A DNA stretch of 64,000 bases from Alteraurantiacibacter aestuarii (GTDB lineage: Bacteria > Pseudomonadota > Alphaproteobacteria > Sphingomonadales > Sphingomonadaceae), in NCBI RefSeq assembly GCF_009827405.1, contig NZ_WTYY01000003.1, forward strand, positions 1 to 64,000. Direction: 5' to 3'. Positions 16,719 to 25,618 of this stretch are shown in pieces (position 1 is the stretch's first letter; each line of letters starts with the position of its first letter). The notes under the pieces were generated by a model. That model was not told the DNA's origin. It ran no database searches and saw nothing but the letters and a program-made list of their open reading frames with translations. Made by a program: the position numbers and the translations under genes.

Positions 16719-19523
16719 TCAGGGCACCGCATGGCCCGAATAGAGCAGGCCGCCATTGCCCTCCCGCTCGAACACCGGGCCCGGCACGCTGCCGTCATGC
16801 ACGATCACGGCGATCTCCCGCCATTGTTCCATGCCGGGGAAACTGCCCTGTCGCTCGCCGATGGCCAGCAGCTTGGCGCGATCATGCCAGCGCATCGGAA
16901 TGCGGGAAAACTCGCCGCGCACATAGCCCATGTCCTCGCCCTGATCCTCATACAGTGAGAACGCGCCATCGGCGCCGGCGAAGACATGCACCGTCAGTTC
17001 ACCCTGCGGATTCTCGCCGGTATATTGCACGTCGGGGCCAAGCGGCACGATGGAGCCTGCGCGCACGAACAGCGGCATTCTTTCGCGCGGGGCATCCGCG
17101 GTTACGGTCTGCCCGCCGGTATAGCGCGCGCCGGTATTCGTATCATACCAGTCGGTTCCGGCGGGCAGGTAGACTTCGCGGTTGCGCGCGCCGAACCGGG
17201 TGACGGGCGCGGCCAGCAATGACGGGCCGAACATGTATTCGTCATCGATGTCCCACACCTGCCGGTCCGCTTCGAAATCCATCACCAGCGGGCGGATGAT
17301 CGTGCCATCGGCAAAATGCGTGCCCGCCGCCAGCGTGTAGATGTAGGGCATCAGGCGGTAGCGCAGGCGGTGGTAGTGGGTCAGGCCCTCCATCATCGCT
17401 GCATCCTGCGCCGCGATGATCGGCGTTTCGCGCTGCGGGAATTCACCGTGACTGCGGAAGAGCGGGCTGAACGCGCCAAACTGGAACCAGCGCAGATACA
17501 GCTCGCGCCATTCGGGCAGGTGCGCGGGGTCCTGATTTGAAAAACGGTTTTCGACCGCGAAGCCGCCGATATCATGCGTCCAGTTGGGCACGCCCGCGAC
17601 CGACAGGTTCAGCCCGGCGCTGATCTGGTCGCGCAAGTCGTCCCAGCGCGCCGCCACATCGCCCGACCACAGCGCCGCGCTGGCCCGCTGGATGCCGCCA
17701 AACCCGCTGCGGGTGAGGATGACAGGCCGCCGGTCCGGTTGTGCCGCCCGCAACCCTTCGGCCACGCCCTGCGCATGGAGCAGCGGATAGGAATTGAAGA
17801 TCGCCGCGCCCGGCACACCGGTGGCGGGCGATGTCATCTGGTATTTGCGCTGCTGCACCGAGAGGTTGGAATGCCAGTCCGGCTCGGTCGCATCCATCCA
17901 CCACGCATCAAAGCCCAGCGGCAGCAGCCTGTCCGCCATCTGCCGGAAATAAATCTCCCGCGCCTGCGCCGCATAGGGATCGTAGAACGTGTTGGCATAG
18001 CCTGGCCCGACCCAGTCGAGCTGCCCTGCGTCCAATGGTCGTTGGTACAGATATCCGCCCGCTGCCAGTTCCTGTGCATTGGCGGTGCCGGGATAGAACT
18101 TGGGCCACACAGACAGCATGATCCGTGCGTCCATATTGTGCACCGCAGCCACCATTGCAGCAGGATCGGGGAAGCGCGCGGGGTCGAAACCATGACTGCC
18201 CCATTGATCCTCCGGCCAATAGAACCAGTCCTGCACGATGGTATCGATGGGAATGCGCGCATCGCGATATTGCCGCAGCACATCCACCAGCTGATCCTGC
18301 GTTTCATAGCGCTGGCGCGATTGCCAGAAGCCAAAGGCCCAGCGCGGCATCATTGGCGCATTGCCAGTCAGGCGGCGGTATCCGGCGATGGCGTCATCCA
18401 TGCTCGGCGCAGGAACCACGTAGTAATCGATCGCCCTGCCCGCCTCGCTGGCAAAGCTGACCGAATGGCGGTCCGCATCGGGCAAAGGGTCAGCGTGTTC
18501 AAGCGCGATATAGCCCTGGTCCGGCTCCCACTCCACGCGCAGCTCGGTCGCCATGCCCGCTTCCAGATCCAGCTCGAAATTATGGAACCAGGGGTTCCAG
18601 TTCTGCCGCCAGCGGGACAGCACTTCCACGTCATTGGCGAACAGCTTCACATAGCCCGAGGAATAGAGGCGGAACTTGTGCGTGCCGGATGTGCGCGGGC
18701 GATACTGGCCGCGCCAGACGACCTGCTGCAACTGGGCCGAATGTCCCGCCGGATTCTGCCCGGTGGTGGCTGCCACCACTGCCGAGCGCGCCTCCTGCGG
18801 CCAGCGCTGCTGGTCCTCGATATACTGGTAATCGATGGTCCGCTCGGGCCTGGCGAGAACGTGCCTGCCCCCGACGAAATAGCTCGCCCGCCAATCCAGA
18901 TCGAGCTGCTCATATTCTTGCGGATCGCCCACTCGGGTGATCGAATTATTGTCCCACAAGATGCCATAGCCGCGGGTGGAAACCAGATACGGAATGGCAA
19001 TTGCCATGTTGTGCTGGGCGAGTTCCACGTCCTCGCCATTGTAATTCATCTGCCGGTTCTGGTGCTGGCCAAGCCCGTACAGCCCCTCGTCACTGCCGCG
19101 GTTGAACTGCGCGCGCGTGGCCAGCCATTGCTGGCCTTCGATCTGAACCCGCTGCAAGGTTCGTGCAGGCGCGTACTCGTCTAGCAGCAGCGTTCCGGCG
19201 GCGTCATAGACCGTCAGCCGCCCGTCGGAGCGGCCAATCACCGCATGGCCCATATGGGTGGTGAGGCTGGCGATGGCCTGATCCTGATAGAACACCGGCT
19301 CGCCATCGGCATCGTGGATGACCATCAGGCTTGGCGCCACCTGCGCCAGATCGTTCGCCACCGTCACACGGAAGGTTCCGTCGGCATAAGCGAGCACGCG
19401 CACATGCTCGCCCGCGTCGGTGGTCACCACCATGCCGTGCGGCACCTGCTCAACCTCGCCTGCCAGCGCGGGTCCGGCCAGCAGTGCCAGCAGCGCAGCG
19501 GCGACCGGAGCGCGGCCAATCAA
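16719..19523 (-). CDS. GH31 alpha-xylosidase with PA14 insert, exported
   Basis: A 934-residue GH31 enzyme. The start codon is TTG at 19523, overlapping the stop of the upstream GH3 gene (TTGA); it gives a clean signal peptide MIGRAPVAAA ... GPALAG. The order is an N-terminal beta-sandwich, a PA14 domain inserted at about 220-370 (KFRLYSSGYVKLFANDVEVL), the catalytic barrel and C-terminal beta domains. The nucleophile is Asp544 in WMDATEPDWH, and the acid/base lies in the WSGDVAARWDDL segment. The PA14 insert and WMDATEP motif resemble the alpha-xylosidases that act on large xyloglucan oligosaccharides. It would remove non-reducing alpha-xylose in the periplasm, freeing chain ends for the partner GH3 beta-glucosidase in the same operon. 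Confidence 0.87.
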   Translation of the reverse strand: MIGRAPVAAALLALLAGPALAGEVEQVPHGMVVTTDAGEHVRVLAYADGTFRVTVANDLAQVAPSLMVIHDADGEPVFYQDQAIASLTTHMGHAVIGRSDGRLTVYDAAGTLLLDEYAPARTLQRVQIEGQQWLATRAQFNRGSDEGLYGLGQHQNRQMNYNGEDVELAQHNMAIAIPYLVSTRGYGILWDNNSITRVGDPQEYEQLDLDWRASYFVGGRHVLARPERTIDYQYIEDQQRWPQEARSAVVAATTGQNPAGHSAQLQQVVWRGQYRPRTSGTHKFRLYSSGYVKLFANDVEVLSRWRQNWNPWFHNFELDLEAGMATELRVEWEPDQGYIALEHADPLPDADRHSVSFASEAGRAIDYYVVPAPSMDDAIAGYRRLTGNAPMMPRWAFGFWQSRQRYETQDQLVDVLRQYRDARIPIDTIVQDWFYWPEDQWGSHGFDPARFPDPAAMVAAVHNMDARIMLSVWPKFYPGTANAQELAAGGYLYQRPLDAGQLDWVGPGYANTFYDPYAAQAREIYFRQMADRLLPLGFDAWWMDATEPDWHSNLSVQQRKYQMTSPATGVPGAAIFNSYPLLHAQGVAEGLRAAQPDRRPVILTRSGFGGIQRASAALWSGDVAARWDDLRDQISAGLNLSVAGVPNWTHDIGGFAVENRFSNQDPAHLPEWRELYLRWFQFGAFSPLFRSHGEFPQRETPIIAAQDAAMMEGLTHYHRLRYRLMPYIYTLAAGTHFADGTIIRPLVMDFEADRQVWDIDDEYMFGPSLLAAPVTRFGARNREVYLPAGTDWYDTNTGARYTGGQTVTADAPRERMPLFVRAGSIVPLGPDVQYTGENPQGELTVHVFAGADGAFSLYEDQGEDMGYVRGEFSRIPMRWHDRAKLLAIGERQGSFPGMEQWREIAVIVHDGSVPGPVFEREGNGGLLYSGHAVP

Positions 19524-21892
19524 TGGACAGTGACCGGTGTGGGAATTGCCGCAGGCGTGATGGTGCCTTGCGCACGCCCGACAATCTCGATCCGGGTGCG
19601 GGCGCGGATATCGTCCGACGCACTGCCCACCATCAGCTCTATCGTGCCGGGTTCAACCACCCAGCCGCCAGAGAGGCCCCACAGCGCGAATTGCGCCGCC
19701 GACAGGGTGAAGGATACATCGCGGGTCTGCCCCGGCTGCAAGGTCACCCGGTCAAATCCGCGCAATTGCATGACTGGCCGCGACACGCTGGCCACCGGAT
19801 CGCGCATGTATAATTGCACCACCTCGTCGCCAGCCACTGCGCCGCTATTGGTAACAGGAATGGTCAGCGTCACCGTGCCGCCATCCGCTGGCATGTCGGC
19901 GCGGTCCAGCGCGATCTCGCCATAGGCAAAGGTGGAGTAGGACAGTCCATGCCCGAAGGCGTAGAGCGGAGTGATCGGCAGGTCCATATAGCGCGCGGTA
20001 TCCTTTGCCGGATCGGGGTCCGCGGGCCGTCCGCTGGGCAGTTGATCATAGGTGAAGGGCACCTGCCCCGTCGCGCGTGGAAAGCTGGCGGGCAGCCTGC
20101 CGCCGGGGTTGGCATCGCCAAACAGCGTGCGGGTGATAGCCGGGCCTGCCTCCACCCCCAGCAACCACGTCGCAAGCACGGCGTCGGCCGCTTCATCCAC
20201 TTCGGGAATGGCCAGCGGACGCCCGCCCATCAGCACCACCACCAGCGGCTTTCCGGTGGCCTTGAGGGCTTCGAGCAATTCGCGCTGGCGGCCAGGCAGT
20301 TCGATGGAGGAGCGGCTGCGCGCCTCGCCCGACCAGTCATAATCTTCACCGATCGCCAGCACGATCACGTCCGCGCCTCGCGCAGCCGCAACTGCCGCCG
20401 CGATTCCGTTGCCGTCCTCACTGCTGTCAGCGTCACTGCTGCCATCGTTACTGATGCCATCGTTACTGCGACTGTCCACGCCGGGGGCATGGATCACGTC
20501 CGGATGCGCTGCTTCGAGCGCAGCGCGCAGGGTCACCACATCTTCCGCGCGGCCCTGCGCGCGCCATGATCCAAGCTGTGAAAGCGCATCATCGGCCAGC
20601 GCGCCGATCAGGGCGATCCGCCCGGCATTGCGCGCCAGCGGCAGGACATCGCCGTCATTCTTGAGCAGCACGATGGACCGCTCGGCAATGTCGCGCGCCG
20701 CTGCGCGGTGTTCGCCCGACAGCAGCACCTCCGCCTCCCGCGCCGCATCGTGATAGGCATAGGGATGATCGAACAGGCCCAGTCGCTGCTTCACCTGAAG
20801 GATGCGCAATACCGCTTCATCCAGCAGCGGCAGCAGCGATGGATCAGCTTCGATCGCACCGCGAAGGTCATCGGCATAGATGTCCGCCACCATGTCCATA
20901 TCCACGCCAGCACGCAGGGCCAGCGCCGCCGCATCGGCGCGCGATCCGGCGATGCCATGCGCCATCAGTTCCTCTACCGCGCGCCAGTCTGACAGCAGCA
21001 GGCCGTCCCAGCCCCATTCATCGCGCAATATGCCGCGCAGCAGCGCTTCATTGGCGGTGGTGGGCACGCCGCCAATGGCATTGAATGCAGTCATGTAGCT
21101 GGCCGTGCCTTCCTGCGCAGCGGCCTGAAACGGGGCGAGATAGGTTTCGCGCAGCGCCCGCTCGGAGATTTCCGCCCCGGCATAATCGCGCCCGCCCTCG
21201 GCCGCGCCATAGGCCCCAAAATGCTTGGTGCCGGCCATGATCGTATCGGCGGCGGCAAGCTCATCACCCTGGAAGCCGCGCACCTGTGCCGCAGCCATAC
21301 GACTGCCGAGGTAGGCATCCTCGCCCGCGCCTTCGACAATCCGCCCCCAGCGCGGATCGCGGGCAATGTCCACCATGGGCGCAAAGGTCCAGTGCAGACC
21401 CGATGCGCTGGCTTCGCGCGCGGCAATGCGGGCGTGGAGCTGGGCCGCCGCCGGGTCCCAGCTGGCCGCCATCGCCAGCGGAACAGGAAAGATCGTGCGA
21501 TAGCCATGCACCACATCCATGGAGAACAGCAGCGGAATGCCCAGCCGGCTTTCCTCCACCGCCACGCGCTGCAACTCGCGCAGCTCAGCCGCACCCGCGA
21601 CATGGAGGTAGGAGCCCACTTCCCCGCGGCGCACCCGCTCCAGCTCTTCCGGCCCGAGACGGGAGTTGAGCGCCTTGGAGCGCCCGCCCATGCGCTGTAC
21701 CAGCTGGCCGATCTTTTCCTCCAGCGTCATGCGCAAAAGCAGCGATTCGGGATTGGCCGCCGCCCCCTCCTGCATTGGCATGGAGCCTGCCTGCGCGGCG
21801 GCGGACCTGTCTGCCACCACGATCAGTCCAATCGCCGCGAACAGCGGCAGCAGACACAGGGCGGCCCTGCGCATAAGCGGTGCGATAGTCAT
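19520..21892 (-). CDS. GH3 beta-glucosidase, BglX-like, exported
   Basis: 790 residues. The ATG at 21892 follows GGAGAGGGG; longer in-frame starts lie beyond the operator. There is a signal peptide (MRRAALCLLPLF ... RSAAAQ). The (beta/alpha)8 domain has FSMDVVHGYRTIFPVPL and FAPMVDIARDPRWGRIVEGAGED, as in E. coli BglX. The nucleophile is Asp302 in LLLSDW. Alpha/beta sandwich and fibronectin-III-like domains follow. In the middle domain there is a Ser/Asn/Asp/Gly-rich insert at about 475-500 produced by imperfect DNA repeats. The likely role is hydrolysis of beta-glucosides (cello- or xyloglucan oligomers) in the periplasm together with the co-transcribed GH31. Exact specificity, beta-glucosidase versus beta-xylosidase, cannot be settled by motif. 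Confidence 0.87.
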   Translation of the reverse strand: MTIAPLMRRAALCLLPLFAAIGLIVVADRSAAAQAGSMPMQEGAAANPESLLLRMTLEEKIGQLVQRMGGRSKALNSRLGPEELERVRRGEVGSYLHVAGAAELRELQRVAVEESRLGIPLLFSMDVVHGYRTIFPVPLAMAASWDPAAAQLHARIAAREASASGLHWTFAPMVDIARDPRWGRIVEGAGEDAYLGSRMAAAQVRGFQGDELAAADTIMAGTKHFGAYGAAEGGRDYAGAEISERALRETYLAPFQAAAQEGTASYMTAFNAIGGVPTTANEALLRGILRDEWGWDGLLLSDWRAVEELMAHGIAGSRADAAALALRAGVDMDMVADIYADDLRGAIEADPSLLPLLDEAVLRILQVKQRLGLFDHPYAYHDAAREAEVLLSGEHRAAARDIAERSIVLLKNDGDVLPLARNAGRIALIGALADDALSQLGSWRAQGRAEDVVTLRAALEAAHPDVIHAPGVDSRSNDGISNDGSSDADSSEDGNGIAAAVAAARGADVIVLAIGEDYDWSGEARSRSSIELPGRQRELLEALKATGKPLVVVLMGGRPLAIPEVDEAADAVLATWLLGVEAGPAITRTLFGDANPGGRLPASFPRATGQVPFTYDQLPSGRPADPDPAKDTARYMDLPITPLYAFGHGLSYSTFAYGEIALDRADMPADGGTVTLTIPVTNSGAVAGDEVVQLYMRDPVASVSRPVMQLRGFDRVTLQPGQTRDVSFTLSAAQFALWGLSGGWVVEPGTIELMVGSASDDIRARTRIEIVGRAQGTITPAAIPTPVTVH
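20413..20472. repeat. Imperfect repeats encoding a Ser/Asn/Asp/Gly insert in the BglX-like gene
   Basis: The phrase CTGATGCCATCGTTACTG occurs twice in close variants, with further CACTGCTGTCAGCG-like fragments. On the minus strand it encodes a low-complexity NDGISNDGSSDADSSEDG stretch not expected in this enzyme family. Confidence 0.65.
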
Positions 21893-21926
21893 GTCCCCTC
21901 TCCCGTCCCGGCTTTGAATTATGCCT

Positions 21927-21955
21927 TTGACAATAGCCTCCAGAGTTAGGATGGT
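21927..21955 (+). promoter_or_regulatory. Probable promoter of the rightward GH3/cupin operon
   Basis: TTGACA (21927-21932), a 17-bp spacer, then GATGGT (21950-21955). The -10 hexamer runs into the operator, leaving it sterically blocked when the repressor is bound. Confidence 0.6.
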
Positions 21956-21965
21956 AGCGCTCACA
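21952..21965. promoter_or_regulatory. LacI-type operator between two divergent GH3 genes
   Basis: TGGTAGCGCTCACA, 12 of 14 bases of the shared palindrome. A single site serves both directions: GH3-GH31 leftward and GH3-cupin rightward. Confidence 0.8.
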
Positions 21966-22005
21966 TAGCAAGATTCCCGCGGGGTGGCGGGTAATGGGAG
22001 GGATA

Positions 22006-24534
22006 ATGTTGCGTTACGGGAAAGCGGGTCTGGTTGGGCTTGCGGGTTTGCTGGTTGCGGCCTGTGCGGCGGGTCAGTCAGGTCCGCCAGCAAGCGCGGT
22101 GGCAGGCACTTCAGCCGGCGCGGCTGGCGGGTCCGGCATTGCCCATCCGCAGGACTGGCCTGCCTACGATTATCCGGTTCAGACCCCCCCGCAGGATGAA
22201 GCGCGCATCGCCGATCTGCTGGCGCGCATGACGCTGGAGGAAAAGATCGGCCAGCTGGTTCAGGCCGATCTGTGCTGCGTCACGCCCGACGACGTGCGCG
22301 ACTATAATCTGGGATCGGTGCTGAATGGCGGCAACAGCGGGCCTTATGGCAATGACCTGGCACCCGCATCAGACTGGCTGCGGCTGGCGGACGAGTTCTA
22401 CACTGCATCTGTCGACAGGTCCGATGGCGGCGTGGGCATTCCGGTCATCTGGGGCACTGATGCCGTGCATGGCCATGCGAATATCATCGGCGCAACCGTG
22501 TTCCCGCACAACATTGGCCTTGGCGCGATGCGCGATGTGGAACTGATAGAGCGAATCGGTGCAGCCACCGCCGCTGAAGTGCGCGTGACGGGGCAGGAAT
22601 GGACCTTTGCCCCCACGGTGGCGGTGCCGCAGGATTTCCGCTGGGGCCGCGCTTACGAAGGCTATTCCTCAAACCCGGCGCTGGTTGCCTCCTATGTCGG
22701 CGCGATGGTGCGCGGGCTGCAGGGGCCACCCGGAAATCAGGACCTGCTGGCAGGCCCCCATGTGCTGGCATCCACCAAGCATTTCCTGGCCGATGGCGGC
22801 ACCGACAACGGCACCGACCAGGGCGATTCAAGTATCGATGAGACAGAGCTGCGCGAGATCCACGGCGCACCTTACGGGCCGGCCATTGCCGAAGGCGTCT
22901 CCACTGTCATGGCCAGCTTCTCCAGCTGGCAGGGCGTGAAGATGACCGGCAATGAAAGCCTGCTTACTGGTGTGCTGAAGGATCGCATGGATTTCGGCGG
23001 CTTTACCGTATCGGACTGGAACGCCCACGGGCAGGTGGCGGGGTGCACCAATGAAAGCTGCCCGCAGGCGCTGCTGGCGGGTATCGACATGTATATGGCG
23101 CCCGATAGCTGGCGGCCGATCTACAATGATCTGCTGACCCGTGCCCACGCAGGTGAGCTGCCGATGGCGCGCATTGACGACGCGGTGTCCCGTATCCTGC
23201 GGGTCAAGGCACGGCTTGGCCTGCTTGACGCACCGCGCCCCTCGCAGCGCTATCTTTCCGGCCAGTATGATGTTCTGGGCGCGCCGGAGCACCGCGCCCT
23301 GGCGCGTGAGGCAGTGCGCAAGTCGATGGTCCTGCTGCGCAATGACGGCGTGCTGCCGCTGGCCCCCGGCGGGCGGCTGCTTGTGGCTGGCGAAGGGGCG
23401 GATGACATTGCCCGCCAGTCTGGCGGCTGGACGCTCAGCTGGCAGGGCACGGGCCTGACGAACGACCTGTTCCCCGGCGCAACGTCGATCTGGGCGGGCC
23501 TGCAACACGGCGTGGAAAGCGCCGGTGGCAGTGCGGAACTTTCCCCCGATGGCAGCTTCACCCAGCGGCCCGATGCCGCGGTAGTGGTGTTTGGCGAGCG
23601 GCCCTATGCCGAGTTTCAGGGCGACCGCGCCACGCTGGCACTCGATAGCGACCTGACCGGTCCCTATGCCACCATGCAGCGCCTGCGTGAGCAGGGCATT
23701 CCGGTGGTGGCGCTGATGATCACCGGCCGCCCGCTATATGTGAATGAAGCGCTCAATTCCGCCGATGCCTTCGTGGTGGCGTGGCTGCCGGGCAGCGAAG
23801 GCGCAGGCGTGGCGGATGTGTTGCTGGGCGATAGCGCAGGCAATGCGCGCTTCGACTTCACCGGCAAACTGCCCGCTGCCTGGCCGCGCACGCCCGATAT
23901 GGCGGACGGTGCCCTGTTCGATTTCGGCTATGGCCTGACCTATGCCAGCGCGCCCACCGCGTGGGAGACGCTGCCGCTGGTGGCCACTGGCGAGGTGGGG
24001 GACAGCCGCGTGTGGTTCTCCGAAGGTGTGCCCGCTGCGGCCTGGTCGCTGCATATTGCCGACCCCGGCCAGCCCGGCAGCCAGACGCGCATCACCACCG
24101 TTCCGGCAGAGGCGCTGGATGGCCGCGCCCGCATTACCGCAGTCAACCACGTGGTGCAGGAAGGCGCGCGGCGGTTCGATATCGCATCGGGCGAAGCGGC
24201 CATTTCGGTCAGCACGTTTGAGCCGATCGACATCACGCGAGAGACCAATGCCGATATCATGCTGCTGTTCACGGTGAAGGTGGACCGGGCCGCCGAATGG
24301 TCCGGTATCGCCATGACCAGCGGCGGCACCAACAGGGCCGTCAGCACCGCAATGCTGCCGGTGACCGAAGGCTATGTGCGCTATGGCCTCCCGCTGAAAT
24401 GCCTGCGAGACAAGGGGATAGACATGGCCAATGTCTCTGCCCCCTTCATCCTGGCGACCGAGGGCGGGGCCGATGTTTCGCTGGCCGAAGTGCGGCTGGG
24501 CATGGATGCGGAGCAGATCCTGCCATGCTCGTGA
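22006..24534 (+). CDS. GH3 glucan 1,4-beta-glucosidase/ExoP-like lipoprotein
   Basis: 842 residues. I preferred ATG 22006 to ATG 21994 because GGGAGGGATA sits just ahead of it. The leader ends at VAAC, a lipobox. The catalytic barrel has GKIGQLVQ-type and GTDAVHGHANIIGATVFPHNIG segments; the nucleophile is Asp337 in VSDWNAHG. The second GH3 domain has ITGRPLY and GKLPAAWPR. The last 200 residues form a beta-sandwich, galactose-binding-like extension (MTSGGTNR, LPLKCL) typical of the ExoP subgroup, which releases glucose or xylose from non-reducing ends and often acts on several beta-glycosides. Followed at once by a cupin/JmjC-like gene, probably on the same mRNA. This GH3 is not closely similar to the BglX-like neighbour. 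Confidence 0.87.
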   Translation: MLRYGKAGLVGLAGLLVAACAAGQSGPPASAVAGTSAGAAGGSGIAHPQDWPAYDYPVQTPPQDEARIADLLARMTLEEKIGQLVQADLCCVTPDDVRDYNLGSVLNGGNSGPYGNDLAPASDWLRLADEFYTASVDRSDGGVGIPVIWGTDAVHGHANIIGATVFPHNIGLGAMRDVELIERIGAATAAEVRVTGQEWTFAPTVAVPQDFRWGRAYEGYSSNPALVASYVGAMVRGLQGPPGNQDLLAGPHVLASTKHFLADGGTDNGTDQGDSSIDETELREIHGAPYGPAIAEGVSTVMASFSSWQGVKMTGNESLLTGVLKDRMDFGGFTVSDWNAHGQVAGCTNESCPQALLAGIDMYMAPDSWRPIYNDLLTRAHAGELPMARIDDAVSRILRVKARLGLLDAPRPSQRYLSGQYDVLGAPEHRALAREAVRKSMVLLRNDGVLPLAPGGRLLVAGEGADDIARQSGGWTLSWQGTGLTNDLFPGATSIWAGLQHGVESAGGSAELSPDGSFTQRPDAAVVVFGERPYAEFQGDRATLALDSDLTGPYATMQRLREQGIPVVALMITGRPLYVNEALNSADAFVVAWLPGSEGAGVADVLLGDSAGNARFDFTGKLPAAWPRTPDMADGALFDFGYGLTYASAPTAWETLPLVATGEVGDSRVWFSEGVPAAAWSLHIADPGQPGSQTRITTVPAEALDGRARITAVNHVVQEGARRFDIASGEAAISVSTFEPIDITRETNADIMLLFTVKVDRAAEWSGIAMTSGGTNRAVSTAMLPVTEGYVRYGLPLKCLRDKGIDMANVSAPFILATEGGADVSLAEVRLGMDAEQILPCS

Positions 24535-24547
24535 TGCGGCCCGGTTC

Positions 24548-25552
24548 GTGACACCGATTGAGGAGATCGCCGCCTGCGATGGCCCTGCGTTCGAGCGGGA
24601 TTATCGCCCGCAATACCGCCCGCTGGTGATCCGCGGCCTGGCCCGCGAATGGCCGATTGTGCAGGCGGGGCTGAAATCGCCGGAAGCGGCGCTGAGCATG
24701 ATAGAGCAGCTCGACAGCGGCGCGCCGACGGACATCATGCTGGCCCCGGAATCGGAGCACGGGCGGTTCTTCTATTCGCCCGATCTGCGCGGCTTCAATT
24801 TCCGCCGCGAGCGCCTGTCGCTGTCCGGCCTCGCGCAGCATCTGCGCACCATCGCGGGCGATCCGGCGCCGATCGGAATTTATGCCGGGGCCACTTCAAC
24901 CGCCACCCACCTGCCCGGCTTCGACCAGCGCAATCCCTTGCCGCTGGTGGCGGACATGCAGGCAATCGCGCGCATCTGGCTGGGCAATGCCACGCAGGTT
25001 GCCACCCATTTCGACCTGTCAGACAACTTCGCCGTGGTGGCAGTGGGCAGGCGGCGCTTCACGCTGTTTCCGCCGGAGCAGACCGGGAACCTCTATGTCG
25101 GCCCGCTCAATGTCACGCTGGCGGGCCAGCCGGTCAGCATGGTCGATCCGCTTGCGCCCGATCTGGAGCGCTATCCGCGCTATGCCACGGCTCTGGAGAC
25201 CGCCCTGTTCGTGGATCTGGAGGCGGGCGATGCAATCTATATTCCCACCTTGTGGTGGCACCATGTGGAGGCCAGCGCGCCGATCAATGTGCTGATGAAT
25301 TACTGGCACAACGATGTCGCTCGTGGTGGCGGTTTCCTGGCGCTGGTGCATGCGATGATGGCCATTCGCGACCTGCCCCTGCCGCAGCGACAGGCCTGGC
25401 GCGCGTGGTTCGATCACATGGTGTTTGGCGAGGATGCCGCCGGAGCGGCCGACCACCTGCCACTGCACGCGCGCGGAGTGAACGGCCCGCCCTCACCCGA
25501 ACGCAGCGAAATGATCCGCCGTTTCGTGATGCAGGTACTGGGCACCAGCTGA
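24548..25552 (+). CDS. Cupin-like (JmjC/cupin_8) domain protein, copy 1
   Basis: 334 residues from a GTG at 24548; an upstream in-frame ATG would overlap the GH3 gene and add unrelated residues, and the GTG start matches the length of copy 2 at 55105. The fold is a double-stranded beta-helix with the Fe(II) facial triad candidate His154-x-Asp156 (HFDLSDN) and a distal His in IPTLWWHHVE. The order LVIRGLAREWP, GRFFYSPDLRGFNF, RFTLFPPEQTGNLY is shared with copy 2. Family members include 2-oxoglutarate-dependent protein hydroxylases. No halogenase-like gene is adjacent, unlike copy 2; its neighbour is the GH3 lipoprotein. A cytoplasmic location is expected (no signal peptide). Target unknown. 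Confidence 0.8.
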   Translation: MTPIEEIAACDGPAFERDYRPQYRPLVIRGLAREWPIVQAGLKSPEAALSMIEQLDSGAPTDIMLAPESEHGRFFYSPDLRGFNFRRERLSLSGLAQHLRTIAGDPAPIGIYAGATSTATHLPGFDQRNPLPLVADMQAIARIWLGNATQVATHFDLSDNFAVVAVGRRRFTLFPPEQTGNLYVGPLNVTLAGQPVSMVDPLAPDLERYPRYATALETALFVDLEAGDAIYIPTLWWHHVEASAPINVLMNYWHNDVARGGGFLALVHAMMAIRDLPLPQRQAWRAWFDHMVFGEDAAGAADHLPLHARGVNGPPSPERSEMIRRFVMQVLGTS

Positions 25553-25575
25553 CCGCTTTGCAGGCCTCGCCCGTT

Positions 25576-25601
25576 CGCCGGGATCAAGCGCAATCCCGGC
25601 G
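25576..25601. terminator. Hairpin between the convergent cupin and FHS transporter genes
   Basis: Arms CGCCGGGAT and ATCCCGGCG, 9 bp, with an 8-base loop. There is no T-tract on either strand, so termination is likely but not certain. Confidence 0.55.
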
Positions 25602-25618
25602 AGTAAGTCCTGCTGCCA

